From Apostichopus japonicus (taxonomy: Eukaryota > Echinodermata > Holothuroidea > Aspidochirotida > Stichopodidae), in contig NC_092568.1 in the NCBI RefSeq assembly GCF_037975245.1, positions 11,681,501 to 11,745,500 on the forward strand: a stretch of DNA of 64,000 bases, in the 5' to 3' direction. The position numbers and the translations under genes are program-made. Position 1 is the first letter of the stretch. Every line of letters begins with the position of its first letter. Of this stretch, positions 1-12,139 are shown in pieces. Below the pieces are notes generated by a model. The model was not told the DNA's origin and searched no databases. It saw only the letters and a list, made by a program, of their open reading frames with translations.

Positions 1-452
1 CCTGAGGTGAACCGTCGTAAAGCAATAGAATTTCATCTCTATAGCGGAGCCATTTTAAGATTTTATTATCTGTCGGTAAAATCTGGTTTTCCAGTCTATG
101 CATGACGATATCACAGATTTCCGGAGAGGCTTGGCTACCCATGGCGCAACCGATCTTTTGTAGATAGAATTGGTTATTGAACTCGAAACAGTTTCTTGTT
201 AAAAATAAGTTCAATTAGTTTGCGCATGGATATGGAAGATATTTTATTTATTCCATATTCGCTTTTTTCCGCCTTTTCATAGACTTCTTGACATATATTT
301 AATGCATCCTCTTGGGGAGTATTGGTATATATGGCGACGACATCGAGTGTACCAAGTACTACTGCTTTTGGTAACGGGGTGGCTTCCACAATTTTCAGAA
401 TGTGATTTGTGTCTTTCACATAGGTGCTTTGTTTTAATACAATAGGAAGCAA
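1..452 (-). pseudogene. Penelope-like element reverse transcriptase fragment, frameshifted
   Basis: The fragment encodes the palm of a Penelope-type reverse transcriptase. Reading the minus strand from 452, the frame contains TLDVVAIYTNTPQEDAL, the hallmark fingers/palm motif of Penelope-like elements (usual form LDV.SLYTNIPH). The frame stops at 174-176, but a one-base shift at about 183-188 restores FEFNNQFYLQKIGCAMGS, followed by QASPEIC and a degenerate RYRDEILLLY where active copies carry RY.DD. The catalytic aspartate pair is therefore not intact. No GIY-YIG endonuclease is visible because the fragment runs off the left edge. It is a dead copy. Superfamily is confident; family is not assigned. 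Confidence 0.85.
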
Positions 453-1605
453 GAAAAAAAAATACTTCAGGTTCTTGGCGACTACGTTGCGTTAGATAGT
501 GTAAAACCGCCTACACCCCCTTTCATTAATAAGTATATCATAATTATCTCATTGAATATATCTTGTTTTGTGTTTTTTCTTGGGGTGAATCTGGTGTCAT
601 AATTTCGCGCAAAAGAAAAAACGAATCGACGCATTAATAGTGTATCCATTGTACATGCACTGTTATGCGTTGTTAAATATGTGTCTATCGAGAAAAAATA
701 TGTGCACAAAATAGCGTGTCTGCAACGTTTCTGGTTTTTCTAGTTTTTGGCGAAATGTTTCACCATTTTGCATCTAAGCACTCACAATTAACCAAAAATT
801 TCCAAGGGGGAGGGGGACAACCCCTCCCCCTAGACTCCTCCTCCAGGACGCAGATCACTAAAGTGCTATCATCGGGATGTCGGCCCCCCCCCTTTCTCAA
901 AATCCTGGATCCGCCCCTGTTAACTAGACACAATTTGTAGTCTAAACGTGCCACAGAATGCTCCATTTGACGTCATTGTTTTCTGTCGGAGACCCCCAAA
1001 ATCCCGGTCGAGTCGGTTTCAATGATGCCAGGGCAGTCTCCCTCCTTTATAAAACTCTTCATTCGCATCTGGCCTTTCCACAGAAGCTCAGTTCCCTAAC
1101 TAAGTCAGTCGGGGAAATCTTTAATTTGCTACCTCCACCTTTGAAATCTCTGGAGGGCGTTTTGTACCCCGAGCCTTCATATTTCTCCTGATCAGAATTA
1201 ATGGGCATTGTAACACTGGCGGATAGATAGGTATACCACTAAATGTGTTCCTCTAAGCAATATGCTGAAAATGTGGTCTGCATATAGCCTTACGCAAACC
1301 ACGTACTGCAGTGAAAAAGCAATGATCACAATTATTATCCCTTTGTCTTATGAATTACCATTCAACCTTACCAGACTGACCAGAAATGAGCTAAATATGG
1401 ACTAGTGCAGCATATGGGTGTCGTATACCTATATAAAGTATACAAACAGACAGCTAACGTATTGTAAAACAGTAAAGTATCAAAAATTTCAAGTTGCACT
1501 GTATAAAAATAATAATAATAAAGGCTTATAAGCACAACTACTACAGAAAACTGTGTGCACTGCTGTGCTGGAAAACAACTAAGTATCAAGGTAACGATAC
1601 AAAAG
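453..1605. other. Non-coding stretch with repeat debris
   Basis: No gene is supported here. Around 780-919 lies the right-hand part of a GC-rich dispersed repeat that ends in CTGGATCCGCCCCTG, the CTG terminus typical of the hAT-like repeats elsewhere in the window; no matching left end or target duplication was found. The stretch 930-1190 resembles 61.80-62.03 kb (shared words around 'cagaatgc', 'agtctgggcaaa' and 'tttgaaatc') and is probably the same decayed family. A short AAT microsatellite sits at about 1507-1522. Confidence 0.5.
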
Positions 1606-2340
1606 TTAAACCTGGTCGAGATTCTGGCTGAAATCAGAACCATTTACAAATAGGTAGTGTTTTAATTGCCTCTTAAAAGTAGCAGTATTTTGGATTTCTT
1701 TAAGGCTGTCAGGAAGCTTATTCCACAATTTAGGTCCAGCCTTGGCAAACGAGCGATACCCATACGAGGATTTAAATCGAGGCTCTATCAAGAATGTATT
1801 TCTGCTACGGTCAGAGGTTACCAATATATCATGGATATATTTAGGACCCAGTCCTCTAACAGACTTAAACACAATCAAAATTATTTTAAAGTACACCCTC
1901 TCCTTGATTTTAAGCCAATGAAGATCATGGAATAGATCAGTCACATGATCATATCTACTTTTACCATATATCGATCTTGCAGCAAAATTTTGAATAGATT
2001 GGAGTTGATCATGTAAATGTTGGTTGATACCAAAATAAAGTGAGTTACAATAATCAATATGCGAAATAACCATGGGTTGGACAATAATGCTTAACTCAGA
2101 CTTAGTAAGATAAAACCTCATTTTAGAAATATTTCTAAGATTCTTAAGCACCTGGATTTAAGTGAACATATTTGATGCCGAAAAGAACTGGTATCGTCAA
2201 AATGAACACCAGGGTTACGACAAATTTGGTCAAAACGTACACAATCAACAGAGTCAAGAATAGCACCCTTGATGTGAATCAGTTTTAGTATAGTAGGGGG
2301 ACCAAATACAATTATTTGGGTGAAGAAAAGATTACAATGC
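1606..2340 (-). pseudogene. CR1/L2-like non-LTR retrotransposon, 3' end of reverse transcriptase
   Basis: The minus strand encodes the C-terminal third of a LINE reverse transcriptase. The order is typical: VFGPPTILKLIHIKGAIL (2340-2280), then, after a one-base frameshift near 2152, HIDYCNSLYFG, LQSIQNFAARSIYG, RYDHVTDLFHDLHWL, GYRSFAKAGPKLWNKLP and a final FKRQLKHYLF before the stop at 1606. These blocks match the thumb/C-terminal region of CR1/L2-clade elements. The catalytic FADD region is absent, so this is a 5'-truncated insertion, the usual outcome of LINE retrotransposition. The AAT-rich tract at 1507-1522 lies where a 3' microsatellite tail would be expected. Confidence 0.85.
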
Positions 2341-2476
2341 GGTACAATTCGGAGAGCTTTTAATGAAAATAACTGCCCATATTATCGACTTTAGGCCACG
2401 CATATAAACACAATAGGGTATTAAAATTCAACACTAGCAGTACCTCGATCAGCTAATCACTATCCCAGATAACATC

Positions 2477-2985
2477 ATGCTAGCGGTCCACCGGCGGCCC
2501 GCCAGCTGCACCACTGGCGGTCCACCGGCGGGGAAAGCCGGCGGAACGCCAGAGATTTGGCCGGCTTTAATCCGGCGGTCCGCCGGCGACTACGCCAGAA
2601 GACCGCCGGAGAAACGCCAGCGTACCGCCAGTGTTTCACAAGCAGACCGCCGAAGAAACGCCAGCGTACCGCCGGTGTACCGCCAGTAGACCGCCAGAGA
2701 AACGCCAGCGTACCGCCGAAGAAACGCCAGCGTTCCGCCGGTGTACCGCCAGTGTTCCACCGGCAGACCGCCGAAGAAACTCCAGCGTACCGCCGGTGTT
2801 CCACCAGTAGACCGCCAAAGAAACGCCAGCGTACCGCTGGTGTACCGTCAGTGTTCCACCAGCAGACCGCCGAAGAAACGCCAGTTTTCCGCCGGTGTAC
2901 TACCAGCAGACCGCCGGAGAAACGCAAGCTTACCACCGGAGTACCGCTGAATTTCTGTCAGAGAGAGCCATTGGCTATCCACTAG
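2477..2985. repeat. GC-rich minisatellite of CGCCAG/CGCCGG words
   Basis: About 500 bp is built from short variants of 'ccgccgaagaaacgccagcg' and 'taccgccggtgt'. Units are irregular, with a basic periodicity of roughly 12-18 bp grouped into longer blocks. The array is open in several frames on both strands, which is a by-product of the repeat and not evidence of genes. Base composition is far above the AT-rich flanks. The same vocabulary (cggtccg, cgccag, ccgccgg) returns in the 110-bp repeat at 8.2-8.6 kb. Confidence 0.85.
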
Positions 2986-3921
2986 CTAATATCCAGTGTT
3001 CTGGCGACCTGCTAGCCCAAATCTGGTATTTCGCCAGCAACCCGCTAGGCAGAGATCTTCACATGAATTGCTAACCAAATATCTGTGTTCCGGTAGAAAA
3101 CTGTCCGTCAAATATCTGGTTTTGTCCCAGCACATTGTCAAGGGAATGCTAGCAAGAGTGCCAGCTTGTTTGGGGTGTACTACTAGAACAGAGCTATTGG
3201 TCTACCTGCAGATTTTACTGAATTACACATGCGGTTACATATGAAGAAATAATGACTAACACAGTGAAATTAGTTGCTATCATTTTATTACGCCTATAAA
3301 TTACAAAGCGAGAAAATGAGTTCCAGCGTTAAATATTGCAACAGCACTAAAGAAATTCACTCGTCAACTGTTTGTGGTGAAGTCCGAGATTTTCGCCCTC
3401 CCTCACAATCTGATGCATCCTTCAGAAATCTAACCACCGCCGCCTGAATATCAGATGAAGTCGATTGTGCAGTTCCTCCGTACAGCTTCTGTTAATACAA
3501 AACACATTACACAAAACATTACATAAAAGATTGCATTCTACACAAGCAATAAAATGAAGCCAATAATGGGTTACCCGATACTCATAGCTAGGACAGTTAC
3601 TACTGTTCATGTTCCACAACCATGCATCAGTTACTACTGTAACTGCTCGTAACACAGTAACATGTGTTACAGGTGGCAAGTTTTTTGTAAATGCAAATTT
3701 AAAAAAAAAAAATTTAAATTATAAAATTTAATATACTAATTTTTTTTTTTTTTAAATTACTGCAAATTTTCACCTGTCTGACTCTTAGTTCAACGTGTCA
3801 CAGCTTTTTGATAATTACTGTGCCAACTGTAACACTAGCTATGAGTATCGGCTGGGGTCTCACATTATGATCACAATTGGTTAAACTACATTATTCACAT
3901 TTTCACACATTTACCATTTTT
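2986..3921. other. Non-coding; imperfect inverted repeat around an AT-rich core
   Basis: No gene is seen. 'ccgatactcatagctag' near 3575-3592 reappears inverted near 3837-3853, flanking an A/T-rich core (about 3690-3760). This could be a small foldback transposon, but no convincing target-site duplication flanks it. Confidence 0.4.
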
Positions 3922-5390
3922 TCAGTGATATACGAAATATTTCCTTTGCATTTGACAGTCACTTTCTTTCATTTTATACTGAACACATGCATTACTGTTG
4001 CAAATCCAGGTCCCATCAATTGGGAAAGAAAGTGACAATGGACGGGTCAATAAAATCATATGGTGAATTAACTTTAAAATCAATGCTGAATGCTGCTTTT
4101 CAACTGCATCTGAAACAACACATCTTACATCAAAATATATTTGTAGTAACTTATTTAAATGACCAGAATTCAATGTATATTAAAGCAAGAATTCTCGTTG
4201 ATGGGGTTTTGCATTGAAAAGCTGGCCGATCCATGAGTCAAATGCACAACCCCCTCCCCACAACTCAAGGTTCTCTTCACTGCTGCTGAAAACAAAAATG
4301 ACACATATAAACTCACTTTCAATTATGTATTTCATACATGCAGCTTCGCAAAGGCTGTTTTCCCAGTGGTACATGTCCAGTTCAGTGTGGTAGCAACTGC
4401 ATTTGCCAATAAATCACCCATGATTCTTTTAACGCACTCCTTCAACGTGTTGCCACCAAGAATTGATAGTCTTCTCTTCTTGAAACAACAAAAAGAAAGA
4501 AAAGTTAATCAGAAACCATTCAATAATTATTATACAAACAGAAATATTCAAGTAATTCTATTTCATCCAAACTTTGGCATCTTTTGCTAATTTCTTATCA
4601 ATATTTTAAGAGGAACTAGCAATGCAGTGCTGCAATGTTCCTTTCTGGGTCCAGTCAAAACCAAGATTGATTTAACAGCCCACTTTTGTAGAATGCACCG
4701 CAATGTAAAATCATTTCTGGCCAAACTCTTGTTACCTAAATGCTTTCATGTCTGTTACTACCTTAGAGTTTTAATTTTCTCCCAGGAAAAGGAAATTAGC
4801 CCCTCAGGAAATATTTTATTTTGTACAGACCACTGACACAATAAAACCTGACTTGGCTTCAAATTTATAATGATAAACTAACATTACACTCTGGAAAACT
4901 GTTTTCTGATTACTTTCCTTACACTTTTAAACTGACTTACCAAATATCTTTCCAAAGCCTTGTTTGTTTCAATAGAGTCATCCAGGTTATTAAATTCCTC
5001 CAAAGATCCCACAGGAATAGTAATGCGCTGGCTTCTAACTTAGTTCCTGAAATCCTGATCTGGAAAAATTGATAAATTGTGATTTAATCTGCTGACTCCA
5101 TCTTCCTCAAAAAACAACAACAGCAGCATACTTTGGTGTTTCCATACTTCAAATTAAAGTTAAAAACAGTAAATAAGTTCACAACAACATATTGTGCAGG
5201 AGAGGAATGGCTATCTGTGGCTCCTTTATATACTTATAATCCTTTCACTCTTAACTTCAACTGTGTCATCATGCAGCTCAAAGTTGTTATCATTATTGCA
5301 TGTTTCTTGTAAAACAGTGTTGACATGCCCATCAACCTCATTTTGTATTTTCCTTGTTTAGTTCGCCAGGGATTTCACATGAGTCATTTT
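3922..5390 (-). pseudogene. DUF4806-domain gene remnant, minus strand, at least four exons
   Basis: Exons in transcription order: about 5390-5240 (acidic, CEIPGELNK then DGHVNTVLQETCNND, with a one-base frameshift between); about 5030-4941, reading RITIPVGSLEEFNNLDD and ending TNKALERYL in phase 0 before GTAAGT; 4478-4317, reading KRRLSILGGNTLKECVKRI and LNWTCTTGKTAFAKL; and 4109-3922, reading DAVEKQHSALILKLIHHMI to a stop. The SLEEF/LGG/NW/K.AF spacing is that of DUF4806, a domain of unknown function common in invertebrates. In the third exon the frame must shift by one base after AKL to reach CMKYIIE, which then joins the last exon correctly in phase 1. Two frameshifts make a pseudogene likely, although sequencing error cannot be excluded. 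Confidence 0.6.
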
Positions 5391-5480
5391 TTCCCTGTTA
5401 ATCTACTGCAAAAAAAGAACCAAAAACAATAATCTAGAGCTCTTCATTCTGTATCCATTACTTACAATGGGCATTAACCC

Positions 5481-6087
5481 TTGGATTATTATTTTTTTTG
5501 GGGGGGGGGGGGAGAACTATTATATAATGTCAAATTTACATCATCAAATACAGACAAATCATGTTATTCGTTACTCTGTCTGCAGAGCTTTTTAAACAGA
5601 ATAACATACCTTCCTGCTTGCCGAAAGTTGTATCTACTTTCATTGCCATTTAATTCATCTGGGAATACAATAGAGGGGCAAATTGAACCTAAACTACCTC
5701 CACTAACTATGCTTTCAATGATTTATTGCCAAGGAATTTAAACAGTTCTCCCCGCAGCACTTTAAACTTTGAACCCTTTAAAGTAACTTTCCATAGAGTT
5801 AAATAGTGGCACGCAGTACAGACATAGCACAGAGGCAGTTCAGCTATTGGGCAAATATACTTTACTTTAACTGAGGATCACTTCAATGTAGGCAGTTATT
5901 TTCTTGGAAATCATGTGCAGAATGATTCACCAGAAACTGAGCACATGGAATAGACCCAATGCAAATATTTCAAATTGACAGTAGCTAAGACAAAAAGCAA
6001 CAAAAAGAGATAAGGCAACCACAATTTTTTTAGAAGCCTAGAGGCTAGATATGAAATATTTTTCATTATCGTGTTGGTTGGTATCAC
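5481..6087. other. Non-coding with poly-G tract
   Basis: A T-run followed by a G-run of 13 lies at about 5490-5512. Nothing else is recognised up to the MITE at 6088. Confidence 0.4.
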
Positions 6088-6384
6088 CAAGAGCGTAGGA
6101 ACCGGGGGGGATGGGGGCGCCAGCCCCCCAGTGAAAACTGTGGAGGGGCGGAAGTATCATTCCGCCCTCCCCCCTGGCTTCGCAAGTCAGAAAACCCCTT
6201 TTTCATTCCCAAATGAGAAAAAAATCTCACTTGGAGCACCAAATTGCATCTAAGGCCAGGTGAAAATACAAAATTAAGTTTACAAAATTGAGTGGGTGTT
6301 GAAGTGTGCCATATTGCACCCTCCCCCCAGGCCGGCCATCAGTCTCTTAAGCCCCCCACTCAAAAGTACCTTCCTACGCTACTG
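6088..6384. mobile_element. hAT-like MITE, 297 bp, with exact 8-bp target duplication
   Basis: The element starts CAAGAGCGTAGGAACC and ends in the inverse complement of CAGTAGCGTAGGAAGG. It is flanked on both sides by GGTATCAC (6080-6087 and 6385-6392). An 8-bp target duplication with CA/TG-type inverted ends is the hAT signature. The interior has G- and C-runs (GGGGGGG...CCCCCC) near each end and no coding capacity. A sister copy lies at 52492-52866. Confidence 0.9.
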
Positions 6385-6392
6385 GGTATCAC

Positions 6393-8170
6393 TATACTCC
6401 ACATGAGTACTCATAAACTATGATGACGATGACCTATTGTTCTCCAAAATGCTTAATTGGTCACAAAAACTTTGAAGCCTAAGCACTAAACATGAAATCC
6501 AAAAAGATTTAACCACCAACCCATTCCTGATATTTAAAAACAACCATACTTAGGCCCTATATTATTAATAAGGTTTTAACATTGAGTCTTTACCTTCTTA
6601 ACTAGCCTAGGCCTAGCTATAAACAAATAAAACAGCACATTATTTCTTAAAAGTTATGGATGACCATGATTTTTCAATACTGTAACATACCAAATGATTT
6701 AAAACTAGGCCTAGGCCCCTAGTACTAGTGTACTACCACTACTAGTAGTAACTAGTAGTAGTACTGTACTACTAGTAAAGTAATATATATTTCAGAATAT
6801 GATATTTAAAATTAGGAGGAAGCCTTCCATAGTCATCTAGTAATATTTACAGTATTAACCTTCTGCAGATAACAGTTTTCTTCTAATACAGTCAGCAAAC
6901 AAATGTTTCGGCATAACATTGCATAACCTAGCTATTATACAAACAACGGTCATTAGTTTACCTTTATGTGTGATCGTTATTGCTCAGCCTAACACAATTA
7001 ACACCTACAAATGTAGGCTAGGTGTAATTCATACACCGCGAAAGGCTTCTCATTAAGCGATACATTCTAGCCTAACGCTAGATTACGTCTAAGTTTATTT
7101 AAAAAATAGTCACTTCAAATACTTGCGAAATCAAATGTACAACTGTCAACCCTTAGTAAGAAAAAACAGGTACATACCTCTTAAGCAAATTTGTATCTGC
7201 AGACTGCAAGTACTTTCAAAACAATTGATCAGGATATCCAACATCGAAAGAGTTGTAACGGATTACGAAAGCGACCGCTTTTCAAACTAGCTGCTATATC
7301 TGAGGACACTGAGCAGTGCGGTTTAGCGATTGGATGCCAGTTATACTAGGCTCGTTCGATCAGTGAAAAATGTTTTCTGAACTGTTTTCTCTCAACTACG
7401 CTAAATTGTTGATTAATAAATACTTCTTGGGATAGTTGAAATTTATTAAAGTATTTGAATATCGCTTATAACGTTATTGCTAATATTTATTTCAGAATTT
7501 GAATTTGTTGAAAATATTATTTTGTAAGTGTTCCTGTGGTTAAGGGTATTACCCGCCCATTTTGCCCAAATGCTTGCCAAGATTTCTTCATGTGGTATCC
7601 GTCAGACTCGTTCGATCAGTATTTTTTTCCCCTTCAAATATTATGTAGTGTATGATAATATATATAACATTGGATGGTAAGCAAAATTTAACTACTTTGA
7701 GTTAGCTCAATCTTTAATTACCCTATAGTTATTGGCGAATATAGGTTTTAGGAAAATATTATTCTGTTAATTGTGCCAGATTGGTAAGGTAACTTCCCGC
7801 CAATTCTGCACAAAAGCTATCCAATATTTCCTCCGGCGGTACTGCTGTCGGCATTCCGCTGGACTTACAAGCCAGCTGTAATATCTATCGGTCCGTTAGC
7901 GGACCACCAGCCGTTGCCTAATAACGTATAAGCCCATGCAGCCGCACCTGAACCTGGCCTATAATACTACACAAAATCCAAGTATTCTTAATTTTTCTCT
8001 CCACAGGAACAAATATATACAAAAAGCACGGGTAAATTAGTTTAATAGAAACTCATCTTTAACTAAACTTTCACATAGAGACTTAAGATTTTGGACAGAC
8101 CCGATGGCCAATGTGTATGTGAACTTGTGTAAATTGCTGAGTGACTTTCATAACATAATATTTGTGGGAA
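6393..8170. other. Non-coding; possible old promoter region of the DUF4806 remnant
   Basis: No coding exon is seen. On the minus strand a donor-like GTATGT follows a short sequence near 7189, and 7250-7350 is less AT-rich, so this may be the former first exon and promoter of the DUF4806 gene; this is inference. 'ctcgttcgatcagt' occurs twice (about 7351 and 7608). A short CTAGTA-rich palindromic tract lies at 6718-6780. Words of the GC-rich minisatellite appear at 7830-7915. Confidence 0.35.
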
Positions 8171-8179
8171 ATTTTCTAC

Positions 8180-8640
8180 GGCGTTACGCTGTCGGTCTGC
8201 TGTTGGAATTCTGCTAGGTTTTTCCAAGCAACAATGTCTATCGGTCCGTTGGCGGACCTCCAGCGTGAAACCACCGGCTCGTTTACGACGTTGATACGCT
8301 GTTGGTCCGCTGTCGGCAATACGCTGGGTTTTTTCCAAGCAGCAATGTCTATCGGTCCGTTGGCGGACCTCCAGCGTGTAACCGCCGGCTTTTTAACGAC
8401 GTCGATACGCTGTTGGTCCGCTGTCGGCAATACGCTGGGTTTTTCCAAGCAGCAATGTCTATCGGTCCGTTGGCGGACCTCCAGCGTGTAACCGCCGGCT
8501 TTTTTACGACGTCGATACGCTGTTGGTCCGCTGTCGGCAATACGCTGGGTTTTTCCAAGCAGCAATGTCTATCGGTCCGTTGGCGGACCTCCAGCGTTTT
8601 ACCGCCAGCGTTTTTACGCCAGCGGACCGCCAGTGTGATG
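8180..8640. repeat. Tandem repeat, about 4 copies of a 110-111 bp unit
   Basis: The block starting 'tacgctgttggtccgctgtc' recurs at about 8293, 8404 and 8514, with a diverged first copy from 8180; spacing is 110-111 bp. Each unit contains 'ctatcggtccgttggcgg' and 'ccgccggctttt'. The last unit ends in CGCCAGCG words like those at 2.5-3.0 kb. Long open frames on both strands here are artefacts of the repeat. Confidence 0.9.
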
Positions 8641-9527
8641 CGTACTGGGATAGCACTCTGCAACTGAACACGAAATACGATTATTTAACCTACTACTACT
8701 ACATGTACATTCAGTGAATACGCTGTACGATAAAATGGTAAGTTCGCTGAACCTCACCGAATGTTTGAGATTGAAAGTCAGCCTCGATCCTGATGATCAA
8801 GCAGCAATTCGCTACGTTACGACAAAGGTATCGGCTAAAGAAATATACCTTTAAACACATGAAGTTAGGCCTAGGCCTAGAGCCAACATGTTGAATTAGG
8901 CCAATCGCACGACATAGACTATAAGTTCTGTGCCGTTCTTTGCCTTTGACTATATTCCCTTCGATGTTGGGTATTCCGTGCCTTTCGTTGAGGGTTACTT
9001 AGTTCTATTGTTCGTTCGTTCTATTGTTAGGCTTCTTGCGGGAACTACTTGCTTCAATATTTGCGAAAGTGGACATTAGCGAAATGCAGTAACATTATGA
9101 TAAGGTTTAGGATAATATACATGTACTATGTGGATACGACGTGTAGACTAGTACATGTACACTTGTACTAATTAGTGTTCCTGTTACGTTGTTTGGTATC
9201 AACGATGACTTGTGAGTTGTTTTGACTTACTTCATATGCATTGCCTTGTATACTTTCATCGACTTGTTCAAACAAAGGAGCGCAATTAAATCCACACATA
9301 TGAACCATTTTTGATACTTTTGGTCGTTATTTTCACAATACTTTTTTTTCTTTCCTGAAAGCCATTAAGACGGGATTCCTTGCCAAAATGTCTTTGTTTA
9401 CCTTAAATGCTTGAATGATATGCCAATACTTTGGACATAAATATGTCTTTCTTCAAACACACAGTGAAACTTTAACCGCAGAATCGATTTCTGTGTATTC
9501 CATGTTACCATCTATATGCGCAGGCGC

Positions 9528-9735
9528 GTAGCCAAGGGGAGGGGGGGGGGGCGAAGGGGCAGCCCCCTTGAGCATATATATTTTTTTTTAATTAATGTTT
9601 TTATGATATCGCTAGTATTTTCAAAAGAGAAAATGCTAAGATGCAAATTACAAGGCCTGGGAAGTGCCATTTCCAGTGATCTGGGAGGCATTTTAAGCCA
9701 AAATTTTCTTGTACGCTTCGCGCCAACTATGCGCT
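9528..9735 (+). mobile_element. hAT-like dispersed repeat insertion in left duplicate only
   Basis: The segment begins CAGGCGCGTAGCC, then a G-run, then the body 'tatcgctagtattttcaaaa' and 'cttgtacgcttcgcgccaac', which is shared with 46.59-46.83 kb. The matching place in the right duplicate (13815-13830, 'ctatgcgcgcctgtgcatg') has no insertion. Ends are ragged, so the exact target duplication is not clear. It carries no genes. Confidence 0.75.
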
Positions 9736-10040
9736 TGCACACATGTATTGTACCTTCTGCCTGTTGCAAACAACATAAACCCCATGGATGACAACCAACG
9801 TCATTACAGTTTATATAGTCTTGCACAAAAAATGTCCAAGGGACAGTGGTAATAACAAACACGGCGGTGAAACCTGATTCGGAGCTATCCGAAGTATTTT
9901 CGCTGTTGTTTTTAAAAGTCAATTCTATTTGAACTGTGACCTCGAGGTTGGGAGGAACAGGAATGTAACTGTAAATTAGGAAAGTGTACTGACAACGTCA
10001 ATATCATAATGAAATATCGTATCAATGTTAAAACAAATGT

Positions 10041-11805
10041 TTACTCGGCCGAGTAAATCTCATTGATGAATTCCATACTTTCCGCAAGGTCAAGAAGCAG
10101 CTCCGAAAAGTCTTTTGATTTTGCTCTGTTACTTTCGGCACTGTTCGGTTCGCTGAAAATTTCGTTTCGCCTGTCTTTGACGTTCTTGCTTATCTGAACA
10201 ATATCATAACTTGCATGACCAAGAAAAGCCACGTCTATGCCGATGTCAACGGCACTCAAAAGAATTGATGCCGCATAAACCCCACCAGCAACCCTTGCGA
10301 CTGCTCCTACTTTAGCAAGATCACCATCAGCCTGTGTAGATAAATAGGGAAAAGCTTTAATCATATTTCAAACATGGTTTATTGCCAGTATGGTCCCACT
10401 TTGTAAGCCCTCTCTTGCCTATCGCTGCTTCTTTGCTCTGAAAATTTCTGGGAAGCATAAAACTGGTGATGATTGACATGTACTTTCAATATGTCTTGAT
10501 CGGCCGTGAATTCTTAGAATATTTCTTCAAAGAATGAATAAGTTATTATTTATCCAATTTTATCAATTCAAGTCACTGGCAGAGGGAAAAAAGACTTCAT
10601 TCAGGTTTCGATATTTACATCTCTCTAAAAGTTATTTACAAAGTAGATAGGAACACGAAAACATATTAAACGTTACTTCAATGCAATACAATGTCTATCG
10701 CGTAGCTTTGCTCCATGGAATCCGATATGTTAATGCACTTGTCACACATGGTATTATAGTTATTTTGATTTTTTTTTAAGTTAAAGGTACGTTCTATGAG
10801 ATCTCTCAGTTCTAGTTTATTGACGTCAAGATGGTCAAGGTTACTATGAAAGATGTAAGTGAACATTTAATGTCATACTAGCTGTCACCTCTGTGGTCTT
10901 TTTTTTTTACCGATTAACAAACTGAGGAATATAAAATTACTAATAGGCATTGCGTTAGTAACACAGAATGTGTACAGCAGAAGCAAATCACAAATCTTCT
11001 AACTTCTGCTGAATGTCACGATGAGTCTTTTTTACATACTTATCTGAATTTTTTTTAAAGTTTATTAAAACCCAGTATAAATACATGAAAGAACATATTT
11101 ATAAATAGGATATTTATCAATATGTGGACGCATTCTCTAGAATTTATCAAAGTGATAAACATATCCCTGTGGACCAATTTAAAGGAAACAATATTGATAA
11201 AACCATGTACAATTACAGTGACACTTACATCAAATGCTGAAGCTGCAGCTGCAGCTGCTTCTCCAACGACGAATGTCTTTTTAGCCCGACCAACCTTTCC
11301 TATAGGGGCATACATGTAAATCACCAGGAAGGTAGGTGTCAGCGGCGAGGTATCGCCTTACAAAGACACGGAATGTTATGTTCGCATTGCCAAGCGCTGG
11401 TTTTGGAATTGCCTCTACAAGATGATCAAACGAAGCTTTTTCTGCCTTTATCACCACAGCAGCCAACTCTTTGATTTCCTTTGTGGTGAGCAGGTGATTA
11501 AGCATATCATCCATCTCTGTAAGAATATTTTGGACGCAAACATTCACATTATAAAGCTTTTCTTGAATATTCATATGGTTTCCTCCATTTTTGATAAAGT
11601 TGAATTATCTTGATTTTCATCTTTGTTATTTTTGCTAATTCGCCACTTCCTAATTGCCTCGAATTAAGACCTCTTTTCATTTTGCTTTTAATAAACTCCA
11701 GCATGAAATGGATAGTAACTGCCGATTTTGCTAAATGCTTATTAAAGTTGACAAATACTTCAAGAACATGTTTAAGCTGTTCAAATCTTTTACTTGAAAG
11801 CATTG
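10041..11805 (-). pseudogene. Apolipoprotein-L-like gene, left copy, decayed
   Basis: The C-terminal exon (10331-10041) is intact: a CTACACAG acceptor, then 96 codons ending IYSAE and a stop. The upstream exon (11229 upward, donor GTAAGT) is broken. Compared with the right copy it needs frameshifts near 11320 (after DTYLPGDL) and near 11575 (after IIQLYQ). Its 5' part is missing: homology starts at SSKRFEQLKHVLEVFVN and runs directly into sequence matching the right copy's intron. That deletion removes the Gly-rich hydrophobic segment that defines the family. The first exon seen in the right copy lies outside the duplicated block, so it is absent here too. It should not make a functional protein, though the last exon is still open. 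Confidence 0.8.
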
Positions 11806-12139
11806 AAAATAATTGAGTTATATATTTATACTTCGTATTGATCTAGGCATAAAAAGGGTGATCATAATTATACCTTGCTGACTTACTCACAGTTAAAGTG
11901 TAATGTTATTAATAACAACTAGTGACGAAGACAATATAATTTCAAATATTAAAAAAGGACTTTAACTTAGTTCTCTGTGTATGAACTGGACGTTAGGAAA
12001 ACGATATGTACTTTATTAATTCAAAACAGGATTACATGCCACCAATGATCAGCAGTTATTTAAGGACACGCCGAGGTGCAATTGAAATTTTCGAATTTTC
12101 TACGGGGAAGGAAATCACACAAACGCATTGTACAACATA

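Larger units (their letters stand above)
8925..12130. repeat. Segmental duplication, left copy
   Basis: This segment aligns collinearly with 13390-16490. Matching landmarks are 'ttgcttcaatatttgc' against 'ttgcttccatgcttgc', 'accccatggatgacaacca', 'gattcggagctatccgaag', the apolipoprotein-L exons, their introns ('gaatgaataag' tracts), and 'aattcaaaacagg...atgatcagcagtt' at the right end. Borders are approximate. The copies differ by small indels and by one transposon insertion present only here (9528-9735). Confidence 0.85.

Noticed and set aside
2475-2985. Several overlapping open frames of 60-150 codons in the GC-rich stretch
   Set aside because: All frames are open on both strands because the DNA is a short-unit repeat without stop-containing words. 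No domain or splice context.
8063-8667. Five long open frames on both strands
   Set aside because: They follow the 110-bp tandem repeat and repeat their own sequence; not genes.
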